The translations under genes were made by a program, and so were the position numbers. Below, piece by piece: positions 16,455 to 26,439 of a stretch of 64,000 nucleotides of DNA. Where the stretch lies: positions 2,774 through 66,773 of the forward strand of contig JBFMDX010000012.1 in assembly GCA_040753795.1 (NCBI GenBank), in the 5' to 3' direction. The notes under the pieces are model-generated. The model was given only the letters and a program-made list of their open reading frames with translations. It was not told where the DNA came from and searched no databases. Every line of letters begins with the position of its first letter. The stretch's first letter is position 1. Origin of the DNA: Thermodesulfobacteriota bacterium. GTDB taxonomy: Bacteria > Desulfobacterota > Desulfobacteria > Desulfobacterales > Desulfosudaceae.

Positions 16455-19400
16455 ATGCCAAAACAGGAACCAATCGCCATTGTCGGCATGGGCGGGGTTT
16501 TCCCCGGCGCATCCACCACCCGTGACCTCTGGAAGAATATCGCCGCGGGCAGGGACGTGGTCTCTGAAATTCCGGGCCACCGCTGGGTTGTGCCGCCCCG
16601 GGAAGTGTACAGCGACCGATTTACCGTCGACAAGACCTATTCCATGCGGGCCGGCGTGGTTGATCTGGATTTTGACGGAGAAGGGTTTGAAATCGAGGCG
16701 TCTTTTCTCAAACGGCTGGACCCGCTTTATCATTACACGCTCGCCGCCGCCAGAGAAGCTTTTGCCGGATGCCGTTCTTCGTCCATCGTCCGCAGCCGGA
16801 CCGGCGTGATCCTGGCGGCTATCGCCCTGCCCACCGAGGGATCTTCCGCCATGGCCAACCGGATCATCGGTCGGCAGCTGCGGCAGCGGTTATTCGGGGA
16901 ACAGGTCGCGGATGATGATGCGCAGCCACTGGAACCGGCGGATATTATTTCGGCCAGGGTGACCAGCCAGCCGGCCTCTCTTCTGGCCAAGGCCTTTCGT
17001 CTGGGCGGGGGGTCCTACACCCTTGATGCCGCCTGTTCCACTTCCCTGTACGCGGTCAAGCTGGCCTGCGATGAATTGACCGCCGGCCGGGCCGACGCCA
17101 TGATCGCCGGCGGTGTTTCCCGGCCGGAGATTCTCTATACCCAGGTCGGTTTCACGCAGCTGCGGGCCCTGTCCCCGTCCGGCCGATGCCGTCCCTTTGA
17201 CGCCGATGCGGACGGACTGGTGGTGGGGGAGGGGGCGGGCGTGTTCGTGTTGAAGCGACTGACCGACGCCCTCCGGGACGGCGACCATATTTACGGCCTG
17301 ATCCGCGGTATCGGTCTGTCCAACGACATCGGCGGTAATCTTCTCTCCCCCGAAACCGAGGGACAGTTGCGCGCCATGCGAGCCGCCTACCGTCAGGCCG
17401 GATGGTCCGCTCATGATGTGGGCTTGATTGAATGCCACGGCACGGGAACCCCGGTTGGCGACGCCGTGGAGCTGGCCAGCATGAGCGCCTTGTGGGGAGA
17501 AACCGGCTGGACCGCCGGACAGTGTCCCATCGGCTCCATCAAATCCATGGTCGGTCACCTGCTGACCGCGGCGGGCGCCGCCAGCATGATCAAGACCCTG
17601 CTGGGGTTCGAGAACCGGACCCTGCCGCCTTCCGCCAATTTTTCGGCTCCGTCCGACAACAGCCCCCTGATCGGCGGTCCTTTCCGGGTGCAGACCCGGA
17701 CTGAAGAGTGGCGTCCCCTGAAGCCGGGCGAACCCCTCCGGGCGGCGGTAAGTTCCTTCGGGTTCGGCGGTATCAACGCCCATATTCTGCTGGAACAGTG
17801 GACGGGGCAGGAGATGGCGGCGAACATTACCGCCTCTTCAATAGCGATTACCGCCGATCAGGACCGCGACCCGCCCCCCCGTGCCCCGGATATCGCCGTG
17901 GTGGGCATGGAAGCGGTTTTCGGAAAAATTGCCGGGCTGCGCCGGTTTCAGGAAGCCGTATTCCGCGGAGACTCACTTTTTACGCGGCGCTCCCCTGACC
18001 GCTGGCGAGGATGTGATGCGGCGGCCAGACACTTTCTTGGCGCGGATATCGACCACGGTGTTTTCATCGACGACGTGTCGGTTTTAATTGGCGAATACCA
18101 TATTCCGCCCAATGAAATTGATCATGTCCTGTGTCAGCACCTGCTGGTGCTGAAGGCCTGCCGCCAGGCGATGATCGACGCCGGATTGCCCCTGCGGGAG
18201 AAGCGTCCCGCCATGGGGGTCGTGATCGGTATGGATTTTGACGCCGAAGCCAATGATTATCATTTCCGCTGGAATCTGACCAATGAGTTTGACCGCTGGA
18301 AACAGCGGTATGGCCTGACCGGGTCGCCGGATGACAACCGGGCCTGGATCGAGTCCATCCGGGATGCCTGGTCGCCCCCCCTGGTTTCTTCCCGGGTGGT
18401 CGGCGCCCTGGGCGGCATCATGGCCAGCCGCGTTGCCAAGGAATTCCAGCTGGGCGGACCGGGCTTTGTCGTCTCCTGCGATTCGGCATCCGGACTGCGG
18501 GCGCTGGAGATCGGCGTCCGTTCCCTGCAGCTTTTTGAGACGGATGCCTTCCTGGTGGGGGCGGTAGACCTTTCCGGAGATGTCCGGCGGATGGTCGTCG
18601 ACGATGTCCACCACCGGTTCAGCCGGTCCGGCCGGGTCCGTCCGTTTGATCTTCAGGCCGACGGACATCTGCCGGGCGAGGGGACGGCGGCCCTGGTGCT
18701 GAAGCGGCTGGAAGACGCCGTGGCGGACGGCAACCGCGTTTATTGCGTCATCAAGGGGTTCGGCAGCGCCGGCAGCCGGGATGTCATGGATGGCGAGCAG
18801 GAAGCCTTCGCCGCCGCCCTGGGAAAAGCCTACGGCGTTTCCCTGGAGCGTGCCTTTCAGGACGCCGGAGTGGATCCGGTCACCGTATCCCTGATGGAAA
18901 CCAGCGGCAGCGGCGATCCCGTAACAGATCATATCGAGGCAACGGCCCTGGGCGACTTTTTCAGGAAGTCCGAGGCCGGAACCGCGAAACAATGCGCCCT
19001 GGGTTCGGTCCAGTCCAATATCGGGCATACCGGCGCCGCCGCCGGTTTGGCCTCTTTTGTCAAAACCAGCCTCTGTCTTTACCAGCAGATCATACCGCCC
19101 CTGGTCAATTATACCGCTCCGGCCCAGCCCTGGTTTGATGAGACCTTTTTTCATGTGCCGCATTTTCCCTGCTGCTGGCTGCGGAACCGGATCGACGGCC
19201 CCCGCCGGGCCTGTACGGCGGCTGTCACCGCTGACGGCGTCTGCATGCATGTCATTACCGAGGAATACGACTATCCGCCTGAAACACCGGCGGCGTTATT
19301 GCGCCGGATGGAAATGGAACGGAAGAAGCCGCTTGGCTTCCGTCCGGACGCGGCCGGCCTGTTTATTGTCGAGGGGAATAACAATCGGGAACTGCTTCAG

Positions 19401-22400
19401 CGCCTGGACGCCCTGCAGGAGCACATCCGGACGATCGATGAGAAAGACGCCAACATCGAGAAAGTCGCCAGGCAGTGGTATCTCGCCAGGAACCCGGACG
19501 GCGGCCGATCCTATGCCGTGGCCATCGTGGCTGCGGACGTGATGGAGTTAAGTCGCTTTGTTGACGAGGCCAGGCAGAAGATCACCAGCGACAAACCCGC
19601 CAGCATCAGCGGCCGAAGGGGTATCCGCTATACCACCAGCGTGACCCCGGTAGGCGCGGCCGGCGGTCAAATCGCTTTTATCTTTCCCGGCTCCGGCAAC
19701 CACTATTTGGGCATGGGCCGGGATATCGGCATCGAATTTCCGGAAGTCATGCGCATCATGGACCGGGAAGCCAGAAAGCTCAGGGACCGGTTCCTGCCGG
19801 AATGCTATTTCCCCTTTCGGCATTCCTGGATGCCCGGATGGGAAGAGGAGAGCCGGAAAAAAATCGCCTCCGATCCGCTGCACATGATTATCGGGCAGGT
19901 CTCCTACGGCGGTCTGACGACCTGCCTGGCGGAACAGTTTAACCTCAAACCGGAGGCCGTTATCGGTTACAGCCTGGGTGAATCCGCCGGGTTGTTCGCC
20001 ACCGGCGCCTGGCGACAGCGCATCGAAATGCTGGAAAGAATGCAGGCGTCGGATCTGTTCACGACGCAACTGGCCGGGCCCTGCAACGCGGCCAGGCAGG
20101 TCTGGAACGTCCCTCCGGAAGAAACGGTCGACTGGTGCGTGGCCGTCGTCAACCGGGACGCGGCCGGGGTCAAAAAAGTGACCCGTGGATTTCCGGCTGT
20201 CCGTCTGCTGATCGTCAATACGCCGACTGAATGCGTTATCGGCGGCCGCAAAGCCCAGGTCGAGGAAGCCATCCGGGCCATCGGCTGCGAGGCCGTGTAC
20301 CTGGAAGGTGTTGTGACGGTTCATTGCGACGCGGCGGTTCCGGTCAAGGATGCCTACAAGGCGCTTCATGTTTTTCCGGTACAACCGCCAGAAAATGTCC
20401 GCTTTTACAGTTGCGCCAGGGGCCGATCCTATGAGTTGACGTCCGAGGCCGCGGCCCAATCCATTCTCGACCAGGCGGTGTACGGCTTTGATTTCACCCA
20501 GACGATCCGGCACGCCTACCGCGACGGGGTCCGGGTTTTTCTGGAGATGGGACCTCACAATTCCTGCAGCCGTATGATACAGAACATCCTCGGCGATTTA
20601 CCTCACCTGGCGGTTTCCATCTGCCACCGCTCGGAAGACAGTTATGCCGCCCTGCTGAAATTTCTGGGAACATTGATTGCCGAGCGGGTTCCGGTCAATC
20701 TCGATTTTCTTTACGGCCGGTCCTCCTGCCTCGAGGCGTTGCTGCTGCCGTCCATTGCCGGGGACATGGACCCCAGCCGTCTGGTTCACGTAAAAACCGG
20801 CGGTGTCCCGGATTTTCCGATAATTCCTGAATCCCTTGCGCACCGGCGGGAGTCCGCCTCCGGTGTGGGCGTGGTGAAAAAACTGTCCGTTGCTTTGCCG
20901 GTATCTGCACGTCGTGACGCAGCGGCGGTTTCCCGCGCTGATTTACACCGGGATGAACACGCCTCGGCCATTATGCGGGACATCGTCCGGGATTCGGAAA
21001 TCACCGCCCGGGCCCACCAGTCATTTCTTGAGTTTGCCGACCAGATGAATGAAGTTTTCGCCCGGACGTTTGCCCTTCAGACGCAGCTTCTGGAAAAAGC
21101 CATGGCAGCCGGTGATGCCGGAGCGATTGCCGAAATCGCTGCCCTGCAGCCAGCGGTCAGTCCGGTTCACCCGGTAGAACCGGAACGTCGGCCGTCCGCC
21201 GCTCCGGTATCCAATTCCGCTCCTGTCCCGGCTTCCTCCCCGGCCTTTCCCCGGGAAATGTGCATGGAATTCGCCGTGGGATCCGCGGGAAAAGTCCTCG
21301 GGCCCATGTTTGCCGTGGTAGATACCTACCCGGTGCGGGTTCGTCTTCCGGACGAGCCGCTCATGCTGGTCGACCGGATCCTGTCGGTAGAGGGGGAGAA
21401 GGGCTCACTCAAGTCCGGTGCGGTGGTGACGGAACATGACGTGAAACCGGACGCCTGGTACCTGGACGGGGGCAGGGCGCCGGTGTGCATTTCCATCGAG
21501 GCCGGTCAGGCCGATCTGTTTTTATGCGCCTGGCTGGGGATCGACCTGGCCGTAAAGGGAGAACGCAGTTATCGTCTCCTTGACGCCGTGGCCACCTTTC
21601 ATGAAGGGCTGCCCCGGCCGGGAGACACCATCCGTTACGAAATCAGGATCAACCGTTTTGTGCGTCAGGGCAAGACCTATCTTTTCTTTTTCGAATTCGA
21701 CGGGAAGATCGGCTCCCGTCATGTGATTACCATGCGGAACGGTTGCGCCGGTTTTTTTACCCCCGAGGAAGTCCGGGCGTCCGGCGGCATTGTACTGACC
21801 CATGAGGAGAAGCAGCCCGCCCGCGGCGTCATTAACGGCTGGCGGCCCCTGGTTCCTGTTTTCCGGGCGACCTATGATGACGGCCGGATCGACGCCTTGA
21901 GAAACGGGGATCCGGCCGCCTGTTTCGGCGATCTGTTTGCCGGGATCCAGCTGTCTTCCTCCCTGAAACTTCCCGGTGGACGCATGAAGCTCATTCATCG
22001 GATACAGCTGCTGGATCCCGCGGGCGGCCGTTACGGCCTGGGCCGGATCATGGCCGAAGCCGACATCCATCCGGACGACTGGTTTCTGGCCTGTCACTTT
22101 GTGGACGACATGGTCATGCCGGGTACCCTCATGTATCAATGCTGCGAACACGCCCTGCGGGTGCTCCTGATCCGCATGGGCTGGGTGAGCGAAAGAACGG
22201 AGGTGTGTTTTGAGCCGGTCCCGGACGTGGGTGCCGTGCTGAAATGCCGCGGCCCCGTCACCACCGCCACCCGCAAAGTGGTGTACGAGGTCGAGTTAAG
22301 TGAAATCGGGTACAACCCGGAACCGTATGTCAAGGCCGATGCGTTTATTTACGGAGACGGCGAGCGGATCGTCATGTTTAAAAACATGTCCCTGAAGCTG

Positions 22401-23651
22401 ACCGGCGTGACCCGGGATGAACTGGAAATCTTCTGGAACCGGAGGCGGTCGACGGAGAAACGGGTCGTCCGCTCCACGCAAACCCTTTATGACCGCGACA
22501 GGCTCCTGGCCTATGCCATCGGCAAACCGTCCGAAGCCTTCGGCGAACCTTACCGCATTTTCGACAGCGGCCGGATCATCGCACGGCTTCCCGGACCGCC
22601 GTATTTTTTCATGGACCGGGTCACATCTGTTGAACCGCCGCCATGGATCGTCAAAGCCGACGGCTGGATTGAAGCGGAATACACCGTCAGGCCGGATGAC
22701 TGGTATTTTGCGGCCAACCGTCAGCCGTCCATGCCTTTCTGCGTTCTGCTGGAAATCGCGCTGCAGCCCTGCGGCTGGCTGGCCGCCTATGCCGGATCCG
22801 CCCTGAAAAGCCCCACGGATGTGAAGTTCCGGAATCTTGGCGGCAGGGCCGTACAGTTCCATGATGTATTGAAGGATGGCGGTACGCTGATCATGCGCTG
22901 CCGCATGACCAAGGTATCCGAATCCGGCGGTATGATCATCGAACATTTTGATATCGAAGTGCTGTCCGAAAAGGAAAACAGCATGGTGTACCGGGGAACC
23001 ACCTATTTCGGGTTTTTTTCGAAACAGGCCCTGTCCCGGCAGGTGGGCATACCGGGAGCGGCCGGCAGAGCCTTCGAACCCGCTTCGGGAGATTTACATA
23101 AATGGGAAAAAATGGTTCTGGCGCGACCGGCACCGTTGACCCCTGATGACACGGCCGTCATGCCGTCCTCCGGCGCCGTCATGCCGTCCCGGGCGCTGCT
23201 GATGGTCGACGATATCGATGTCTATCTGCCGGAGGGCGGGTCCGCCGGTTTCGGCTTTATCCGCGGAACCAAAACCGTGGACCCGGATGAATGGTTTTTC
23301 AAGGCCCATTTTTACCAGGATCCGGTCTGCCCGGGATCCCTGGGACTGGAATCGTTTCTGCAGCTGCTTAAATTTGTCTGCCTGGAACGGTGGCCCCATC
23401 TGGCCGCTACTCACCGGTTCGAATTTGTCCTGAATAACGAACATGAGTGGATTTACCGGGGACAGGTCGTTCCGGGAAACCGGCAGGTAGTGGTTGACGC
23501 CGATATCATAGCCGTAGAAGAAACGCCTTTCCCGGTAGTTTTCGCCAACGGTTTTCTTAAAGTAGACGGATTGTTTATCTACGAGATGAGAAACTTCGGT
23601 GTCCGGATGGTCCCCGCGGAAAAGGCGGCACCCGGGTCATTGCAGGGTTGA
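16455..23651 (+). CDS. Pfa3/PfaC-like polyunsaturated-fatty-acid-synthase-type megasynthase (KS-CLF-AT-DH-DH)
   Basis: The 2398-residue protein reads in order: an active ketosynthase (Cys194, His328, His368; DAACSTS, ECHGTGT, GHLLTAAG); a chain-length-factor-like KS (~480-930) with Ser677 and Ser817 at the Cys and first His positions but His858 kept; an acyltransferase (~1070-1420; GYSLGES, Ser1173, His1290); a linker; then four hot-dog folds (~1605-2385) forming two FabA-like double-hot-dog dehydratases. The hot-dog region follows PfaC closely (FAVGSAGKVLGPMFAVVDTYPVRVRLP). KS-CLF-AT-DH-DH is the order of myxobacterial Pfa3 minus its AGPAT. No ACP, KR or ER is present here or nearby, so it must work with partners encoded elsewhere. 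Its end overlaps the convergent HD-GYP gene by 15 bases. The ribosome site is weak. Confidence 0.9.
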   Translation: MPKQEPIAIVGMGGVFPGASTTRDLWKNIAAGRDVVSEIPGHRWVVPPREVYSDRFTVDKTYSMRAGVVDLDFDGEGFEIEASFLKRLDPLYHYTLAAAREAFAGCRSSSIVRSRTGVILAAIALPTEGSSAMANRIIGRQLRQRLFGEQVADDDAQPLEPADIISARVTSQPASLLAKAFRLGGGSYTLDAACSTSLYAVKLACDELTAGRADAMIAGGVSRPEILYTQVGFTQLRALSPSGRCRPFDADADGLVVGEGAGVFVLKRLTDALRDGDHIYGLIRGIGLSNDIGGNLLSPETEGQLRAMRAAYRQAGWSAHDVGLIECHGTGTPVGDAVELASMSALWGETGWTAGQCPIGSIKSMVGHLLTAAGAASMIKTLLGFENRTLPPSANFSAPSDNSPLIGGPFRVQTRTEEWRPLKPGEPLRAAVSSFGFGGINAHILLEQWTGQEMAANITASSIAITADQDRDPPPRAPDIAVVGMEAVFGKIAGLRRFQEAVFRGDSLFTRRSPDRWRGCDAAARHFLGADIDHGVFIDDVSVLIGEYHIPPNEIDHVLCQHLLVLKACRQAMIDAGLPLREKRPAMGVVIGMDFDAEANDYHFRWNLTNEFDRWKQRYGLTGSPDDNRAWIESIRDAWSPPLVSSRVVGALGGIMASRVAKEFQLGGPGFVVSCDSASGLRALEIGVRSLQLFETDAFLVGAVDLSGDVRRMVVDDVHHRFSRSGRVRPFDLQADGHLPGEGTAALVLKRLEDAVADGNRVYCVIKGFGSAGSRDVMDGEQEAFAAALGKAYGVSLERAFQDAGVDPVTVSLMETSGSGDPVTDHIEATALGDFFRKSEAGTAKQCALGSVQSNIGHTGAAAGLASFVKTSLCLYQQIIPPLVNYTAPAQPWFDETFFHVPHFPCCWLRNRIDGPRRACTAAVTADGVCMHVITEEYDYPPETPAALLRRMEMERKKPLGFRPDAAGLFIVEGNNNRELLQRLDALQEHIRTIDEKDANIEKVARQWYLARNPDGGRSYAVAIVAADVMELSRFVDEARQKITSDKPASISGRRGIRYTTSVTPVGAAGGQIAFIFPGSGNHYLGMGRDIGIEFPEVMRIMDREARKLRDRFLPECYFPFRHSWMPGWEEESRKKIASDPLHMIIGQVSYGGLTTCLAEQFNLKPEAVIGYSLGESAGLFATGAWRQRIEMLERMQASDLFTTQLAGPCNAARQVWNVPPEETVDWCVAVVNRDAAGVKKVTRGFPAVRLLIVNTPTECVIGGRKAQVEEAIRAIGCEAVYLEGVVTVHCDAAVPVKDAYKALHVFPVQPPENVRFYSCARGRSYELTSEAAAQSILDQAVYGFDFTQTIRHAYRDGVRVFLEMGPHNSCSRMIQNILGDLPHLAVSICHRSEDSYAALLKFLGTLIAERVPVNLDFLYGRSSCLEALLLPSIAGDMDPSRLVHVKTGGVPDFPIIPESLAHRRESASGVGVVKKLSVALPVSARRDAAAVSRADLHRDEHASAIMRDIVRDSEITARAHQSFLEFADQMNEVFARTFALQTQLLEKAMAAGDAGAIAEIAALQPAVSPVHPVEPERRPSAAPVSNSAPVPASSPAFPREMCMEFAVGSAGKVLGPMFAVVDTYPVRVRLPDEPLMLVDRILSVEGEKGSLKSGAVVTEHDVKPDAWYLDGGRAPVCISIEAGQADLFLCAWLGIDLAVKGERSYRLLDAVATFHEGLPRPGDTIRYEIRINRFVRQGKTYLFFFEFDGKIGSRHVITMRNGCAGFFTPEEVRASGGIVLTHEEKQPARGVINGWRPLVPVFRATYDDGRIDALRNGDPAACFGDLFAGIQLSSSLKLPGGRMKLIHRIQLLDPAGGRYGLGRIMAEADIHPDDWFLACHFVDDMVMPGTLMYQCCEHALRVLLIRMGWVSERTEVCFEPVPDVGAVLKCRGPVTTATRKVVYEVELSEIGYNPEPYVKADAFIYGDGERIVMFKNMSLKLTGVTRDELEIFWNRRRSTEKRVVRSTQTLYDRDRLLAYAIGKPSEAFGEPYRIFDSGRIIARLPGPPYFFMDRVTSVEPPPWIVKADGWIEAEYTVRPDDWYFAANRQPSMPFCVLLEIALQPCGWLAAYAGSALKSPTDVKFRNLGGRAVQFHDVLKDGGTLIMRCRMTKVSESGGMIIEHFDIEVLSEKENSMVYRGTTYFGFFSKQALSRQVGIPGAAGRAFEPASGDLHKWEKMVLARPAPLTPDDTAVMPSSGAVMPSRALLMVDDIDVYLPEGGSAGFGFIRGTKTVDPDEWFFKAHFYQDPVCPGSLGLESFLQLLKFVCLERWPHLAATHRFEFVLNNEHEWIYRGQVVPGNRQVVVDADIIAVEETPFPVVFANGFLKVDGLFIYEMRNFGVRMVPAEKAAPGSLQG
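23154..23189 (+). repeat. Short direct repeat within the megasynthase linker
   Basis: GCCGTCATGCCGTCC occurs at 23154-23168 and again at 23175-23189 (period 21 bases). It encodes AVMPSSGAVMPS in the linker before the last hot-dog domain and looks like a small in-frame duplication. Confidence 0.7.
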
Positions 23652-25502
23652 CGGCGCCTGGAATTTCAGCAGATTGCTTCCCAGAATTTCCTTAAAGCGG
23701 CTTTCCGCTATCAGCAGAGCATCGACAATCTCCGGGTCGAACTGACGCCCTTTCTCTTTGATGATAATGTCCATGGCGTCTTCGTGGGAAATGGCTTTTT
23801 TGTAGACCCGATCGGACGTTAACGCGTCATATACGTCCGCCACCGCCACGATCCGGGCGGCCAGCGGTATTTCCTCCCGGGTCAGGCCGACGGGATAACC
23901 CTTGCCGTCCCACCGCTCATGATGAAAATAGCAGATCTGCTTGCCGATGGTTAAGAAGGATTTGCCTTTCACCTGCAGCTCTACGGCTCGCAGGGCATCG
24001 CCCCCCAGTTTGGAGTGTTCCTTGACGATTTCATATTCATCGCTGGTGAGGGGACCGGGCTTGAGGAGGATATCATCGGGAATGCCGACTTTCCCGATGT
24101 CGTGCAGCATGGAAGAGATGTAGATGTCTTCTATATATTCAGGGGTAACGTATTCGGCGTATCGGGGGCTGTGCTGGAGCTGCTCCGTCAGCGTTTTGGT
24201 ATAGGCCATGATACGTTCCAGGTGCTCGCCGGTATTCTGGTCCCGATACTCGGCCAGCTTGGCCAGTCCCAGAATCGTCATGGTCTGCGTCTGCTTGATG
24301 TTTTCGTAGGAATCCAGCAGTTTCTGTTCCATGGTTTTGCGGGTGGTGATATCCCTGATAATTCCCCGGAAACCGACGGGCGCTCCCGCGGAATTATCGA
24401 TCCGGCTGGCCGATACTTCCAGAAAACTGAAAGAGCCGTCAGCCCTTTTGATTTCCCAGTTCATGTCGTGAGCGGGGTACCGGGTCTGATAGACTTCATT
24501 AAGTATCCAGAGCGTCTCTTCCGCCTTTTCCTTGGTTATGTAGTCGCGAAAGTTTTTGCCCAGCAGCTGGTCTTCGGATTCACAATTGTATATGTCCAGC
24601 GTCGAGGAGTTGACAAAGGTAAAGTTTCCGGCCAGGTCGATTTCATAAAAACCTTCTTCGATATTGTCGATAATGGTCCGGTATTTTTCCTCGCTTTTTT
24701 TCAGGTTTTCCTGAGATCGTTTATGCTCTGAAATGGTCAGGTTCAGGTCCTCATTGATCTTGATCAGCTGCCGGGTCCGCTCCTGCACATTTTCTTCCAG
24801 TTCGCGGTTGGCGGCTTTTACTTTTTCCTGTTCGGCTTCAATCATTTTAACATAGAAAAAGTCCTTGCGTGCCGACAGCTCGATGATATAGCAGGCGAAC
24901 ATGCCGGTAATGTTGGCGGTGATAAAGAAGAAATTGTTGCTGAACAGCACGGGCGGCGGCGTGTCGATGATGATGGCGACCACTTCATAAATGAGAACCA
25001 GAGACCAGCAGCAGATGGTCGCCCAGATGAAACGGAACCGTAGCAGGGTATAGGCGAACAGAAAAACAATGATCAGCCCGGCGTAGTAGGTGTGGCGCAG
25101 GGGATTTGAGGCAACCGGGATCATCGCGATCACGGCGCAGCCGATGGCGAAAATGGACAGGGCAATCATCAACTGCATCATCCTTCTGAACATCCGGGAG
25201 AAGGAGACGACCATGCCGCCAAGCATCACCGGCACAATGATACCGAAGCGGATGGCCCACAGTTTTCTGACATTGTCCGGATCCAGAAAGAGGTCCAGAA
25301 CGGCGAACAGACTCCAGGAAATGATTCCCAGGAGAATCGCGTAGCGCAGCTGTTTTAAGGATCGGGAGAGATAATAGTTATAAAAAGAGTTTTCGTAATC
25401 GGCGTAATCGCCGATGAAGTTCAGGGTAAAAGGGTTGAGCGTCAGCTTGCCGTTGGTGCTGACGCCTGTTTTCACGGTTGTTTCCGGGTGTTTGAATTTC
25501 AT
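23637..25502 (-). CDS. Membrane PAS-HD-GYP cyclic di-GMP phosphodiesterase
   Basis: The 621-residue protein has about six N-terminal membrane segments (~53-208), a coiled coil (~215-270), a PAS domain with PAC (~271-390) and a C-terminal HD-GYP domain. The catalytic HD pair is His467-Asp468 (MLHDIGKVGIP), with HHERWDGKGYP at 527-537, so the diagnostic GYP is intact and hydrolysis of cyclic di-GMP is expected. It is a membrane-anchored sensor that could lower cyclic di-GMP read by the window's three PilZ proteins. Its last codons overlap the megasynthase gene tail to tail. Confidence 0.93.
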   Translation of the reverse strand: MKFKHPETTVKTGVSTNGKLTLNPFTLNFIGDYADYENSFYNYYLSRSLKQLRYAILLGIISWSLFAVLDLFLDPDNVRKLWAIRFGIIVPVMLGGMVVSFSRMFRRMMQLMIALSIFAIGCAVIAMIPVASNPLRHTYYAGLIIVFLFAYTLLRFRFIWATICCWSLVLIYEVVAIIIDTPPPVLFSNNFFFITANITGMFACYIIELSARKDFFYVKMIEAEQEKVKAANRELEENVQERTRQLIKINEDLNLTISEHKRSQENLKKSEEKYRTIIDNIEEGFYEIDLAGNFTFVNSSTLDIYNCESEDQLLGKNFRDYITKEKAEETLWILNEVYQTRYPAHDMNWEIKRADGSFSFLEVSASRIDNSAGAPVGFRGIIRDITTRKTMEQKLLDSYENIKQTQTMTILGLAKLAEYRDQNTGEHLERIMAYTKTLTEQLQHSPRYAEYVTPEYIEDIYISSMLHDIGKVGIPDDILLKPGPLTSDEYEIVKEHSKLGGDALRAVELQVKGKSFLTIGKQICYFHHERWDGKGYPVGLTREEIPLAARIVAVADVYDALTSDRVYKKAISHEDAMDIIIKEKGRQFDPEIVDALLIAESRFKEILGSNLLKFQAPSTLQ

Positions 25503-25649
25503 CGCTTTCTACATGCGTTTTTTTTAAAAGTACCCCATATTTTATTTTCTGACAAGTTTTTTATAAAGGCATGATATCCGGATGATGATATCCAGGGCCT
25601 TGTCGCCGAGCCCCTTTCGTGTTAACAAAATCCCCGGGAAATTTTTCTA

Positions 25650-25678
25650 TTGACCCGATTGCCGGGCCCGCGTATTAT
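25650..25678 (+). promoter_or_regulatory. Sigma-70 promoter of the NifX-like/FmdB operon
   Basis: -35 TTGACC (25650-25655), a 17-base spacer and -10 TATTAT (25673-25678) lie about 105 bases before the first gene. The rest of the 279-base gap shows no gene. Confidence 0.65.
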
Positions 25679-25781
25679 GAGAATATACTCATAAAACCTT
25701 TTGCTTCATGCCGGCAAACAGGCGCCGGTTGCGGAAGGGGATTGACCGGCTGTCAAAATGATGACGGAAAGAAACAAACCA

Positions 25782-26144
25782 ATGAAAATCGCTGTCAGTG
25801 CCGCTGGCCCGGATTTATCCGACCAGGTGGATCCCCGCTTCGGAAGAGCGGCTTACTTTATCATCGTTAATCCGGAAACCATGACTTTTGAGGCGGTGGA
25901 AAATGTCCAGAACCTCAATCTTCCCCAGGGGGCCGGTATCCAGGCCGGTAAAACGGTTGTCAACAGCGGAGCCGATATTCTTCTCACGGGTAATTGCGGG
26001 CCCAAAGCCTTTGCGGTATTAAGGCAGGCGGGAGTCGATGTGGCTGTCAGCATTCGGGGAACCGTGGCGGAGGCTGTCGCCGCCTACAAAAGAGGTGAAT
26101 TAAAACCGGCCCGGGAGGCCAACGTGGAGGCACACTGGGTATAA
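25782..26144 (+). CDS. NifX/NifB-C-terminal-like (dinitrogenase iron-molybdenum cofactor) family protein
   Basis: The 120-residue protein starts MKIAVSAAG and shows the PF02579 pattern: DPRFGRAAYFIIV near the N-terminus, GAGIQAGKTVVNSGADILLTGNCGPKAFAVL in the middle and AVAAYKRGEL near the end. Members bind Fe-S or FeMo-cofactor precursors, but many stand-alone ones in sulfate reducers have unknown roles. ATG 25782 was chosen over ATG 25758 because the family begins at MKIAVS. It is followed closely by the FmdB-like gene. No nif genes are nearby, so nitrogen fixation is not implied. Confidence 0.88.
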   Translation: MKIAVSAAGPDLSDQVDPRFGRAAYFIIVNPETMTFEAVENVQNLNLPQGAGIQAGKTVVNSGADILLTGNCGPKAFAVLRQAGVDVAVSIRGTVAEAVAAYKRGELKPAREANVEAHWV

Positions 26145-26169
26145 GTTGCCGGGAAAGGAGTTTGACATC

Positions 26170-26424
26170 ATGCCGTTGTATGAATATCAATGTCAGGAAT
26201 GCGGACAAACCACGGAAATTCTGATTACCGCGGGAGATGACACCAAGCCCCGGTGCGGTCAGTGCGGCAGCGGCCAGCTGAAAAAACTGCTGTCGGCGCC
26301 GTCCTCAATGTCGGGTGTTGCCAGGGACAAACTTCCCGGCCAATCGGACACCGGTTGCTGCGGCATGTCGTCCGGCCATTCTTCCTGCGCCGGTCCCGGC
26401 AGCTGCTGCGGGCGGGCAAAATAG
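26170..26424 (+). CDS. FmdB-family zinc-ribbon protein with Cys-rich tail
   Basis: The 84-residue protein opens MPLYEYQCQECG and has a second CGQCG pair, giving the FmdB/CxxC zinc ribbon. It then ends in a Cys-rich tail (GCCGMSSGHSSCAGPGSCCG) that could bind another metal or Fe-S centre. FmdB-type proteins are linked to regulation of amide and formamide metabolism in some organisms but are mostly uncharacterised. AAGGAG precedes ATG 26170 at proper spacing. It lies between the NifX-like gene and a 73-residue unknown, in one apparent operon. Confidence 0.88.
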   Translation: MPLYEYQCQECGQTTEILITAGDDTKPRCGQCGSGQLKKLLSAPSSMSGVARDKLPGQSDTGCCGMSSGHSSCAGPGSCCGRAK

Positions 26425-26439
26425 GAAAAAGGGAGGAAT

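Noticed and set aside
17708-17998. Short alternative frames inside the megasynthase
   Set aside because: The main frame is continuous for 2398 codons with ordered domains; these are shadows, not frameshift remnants.
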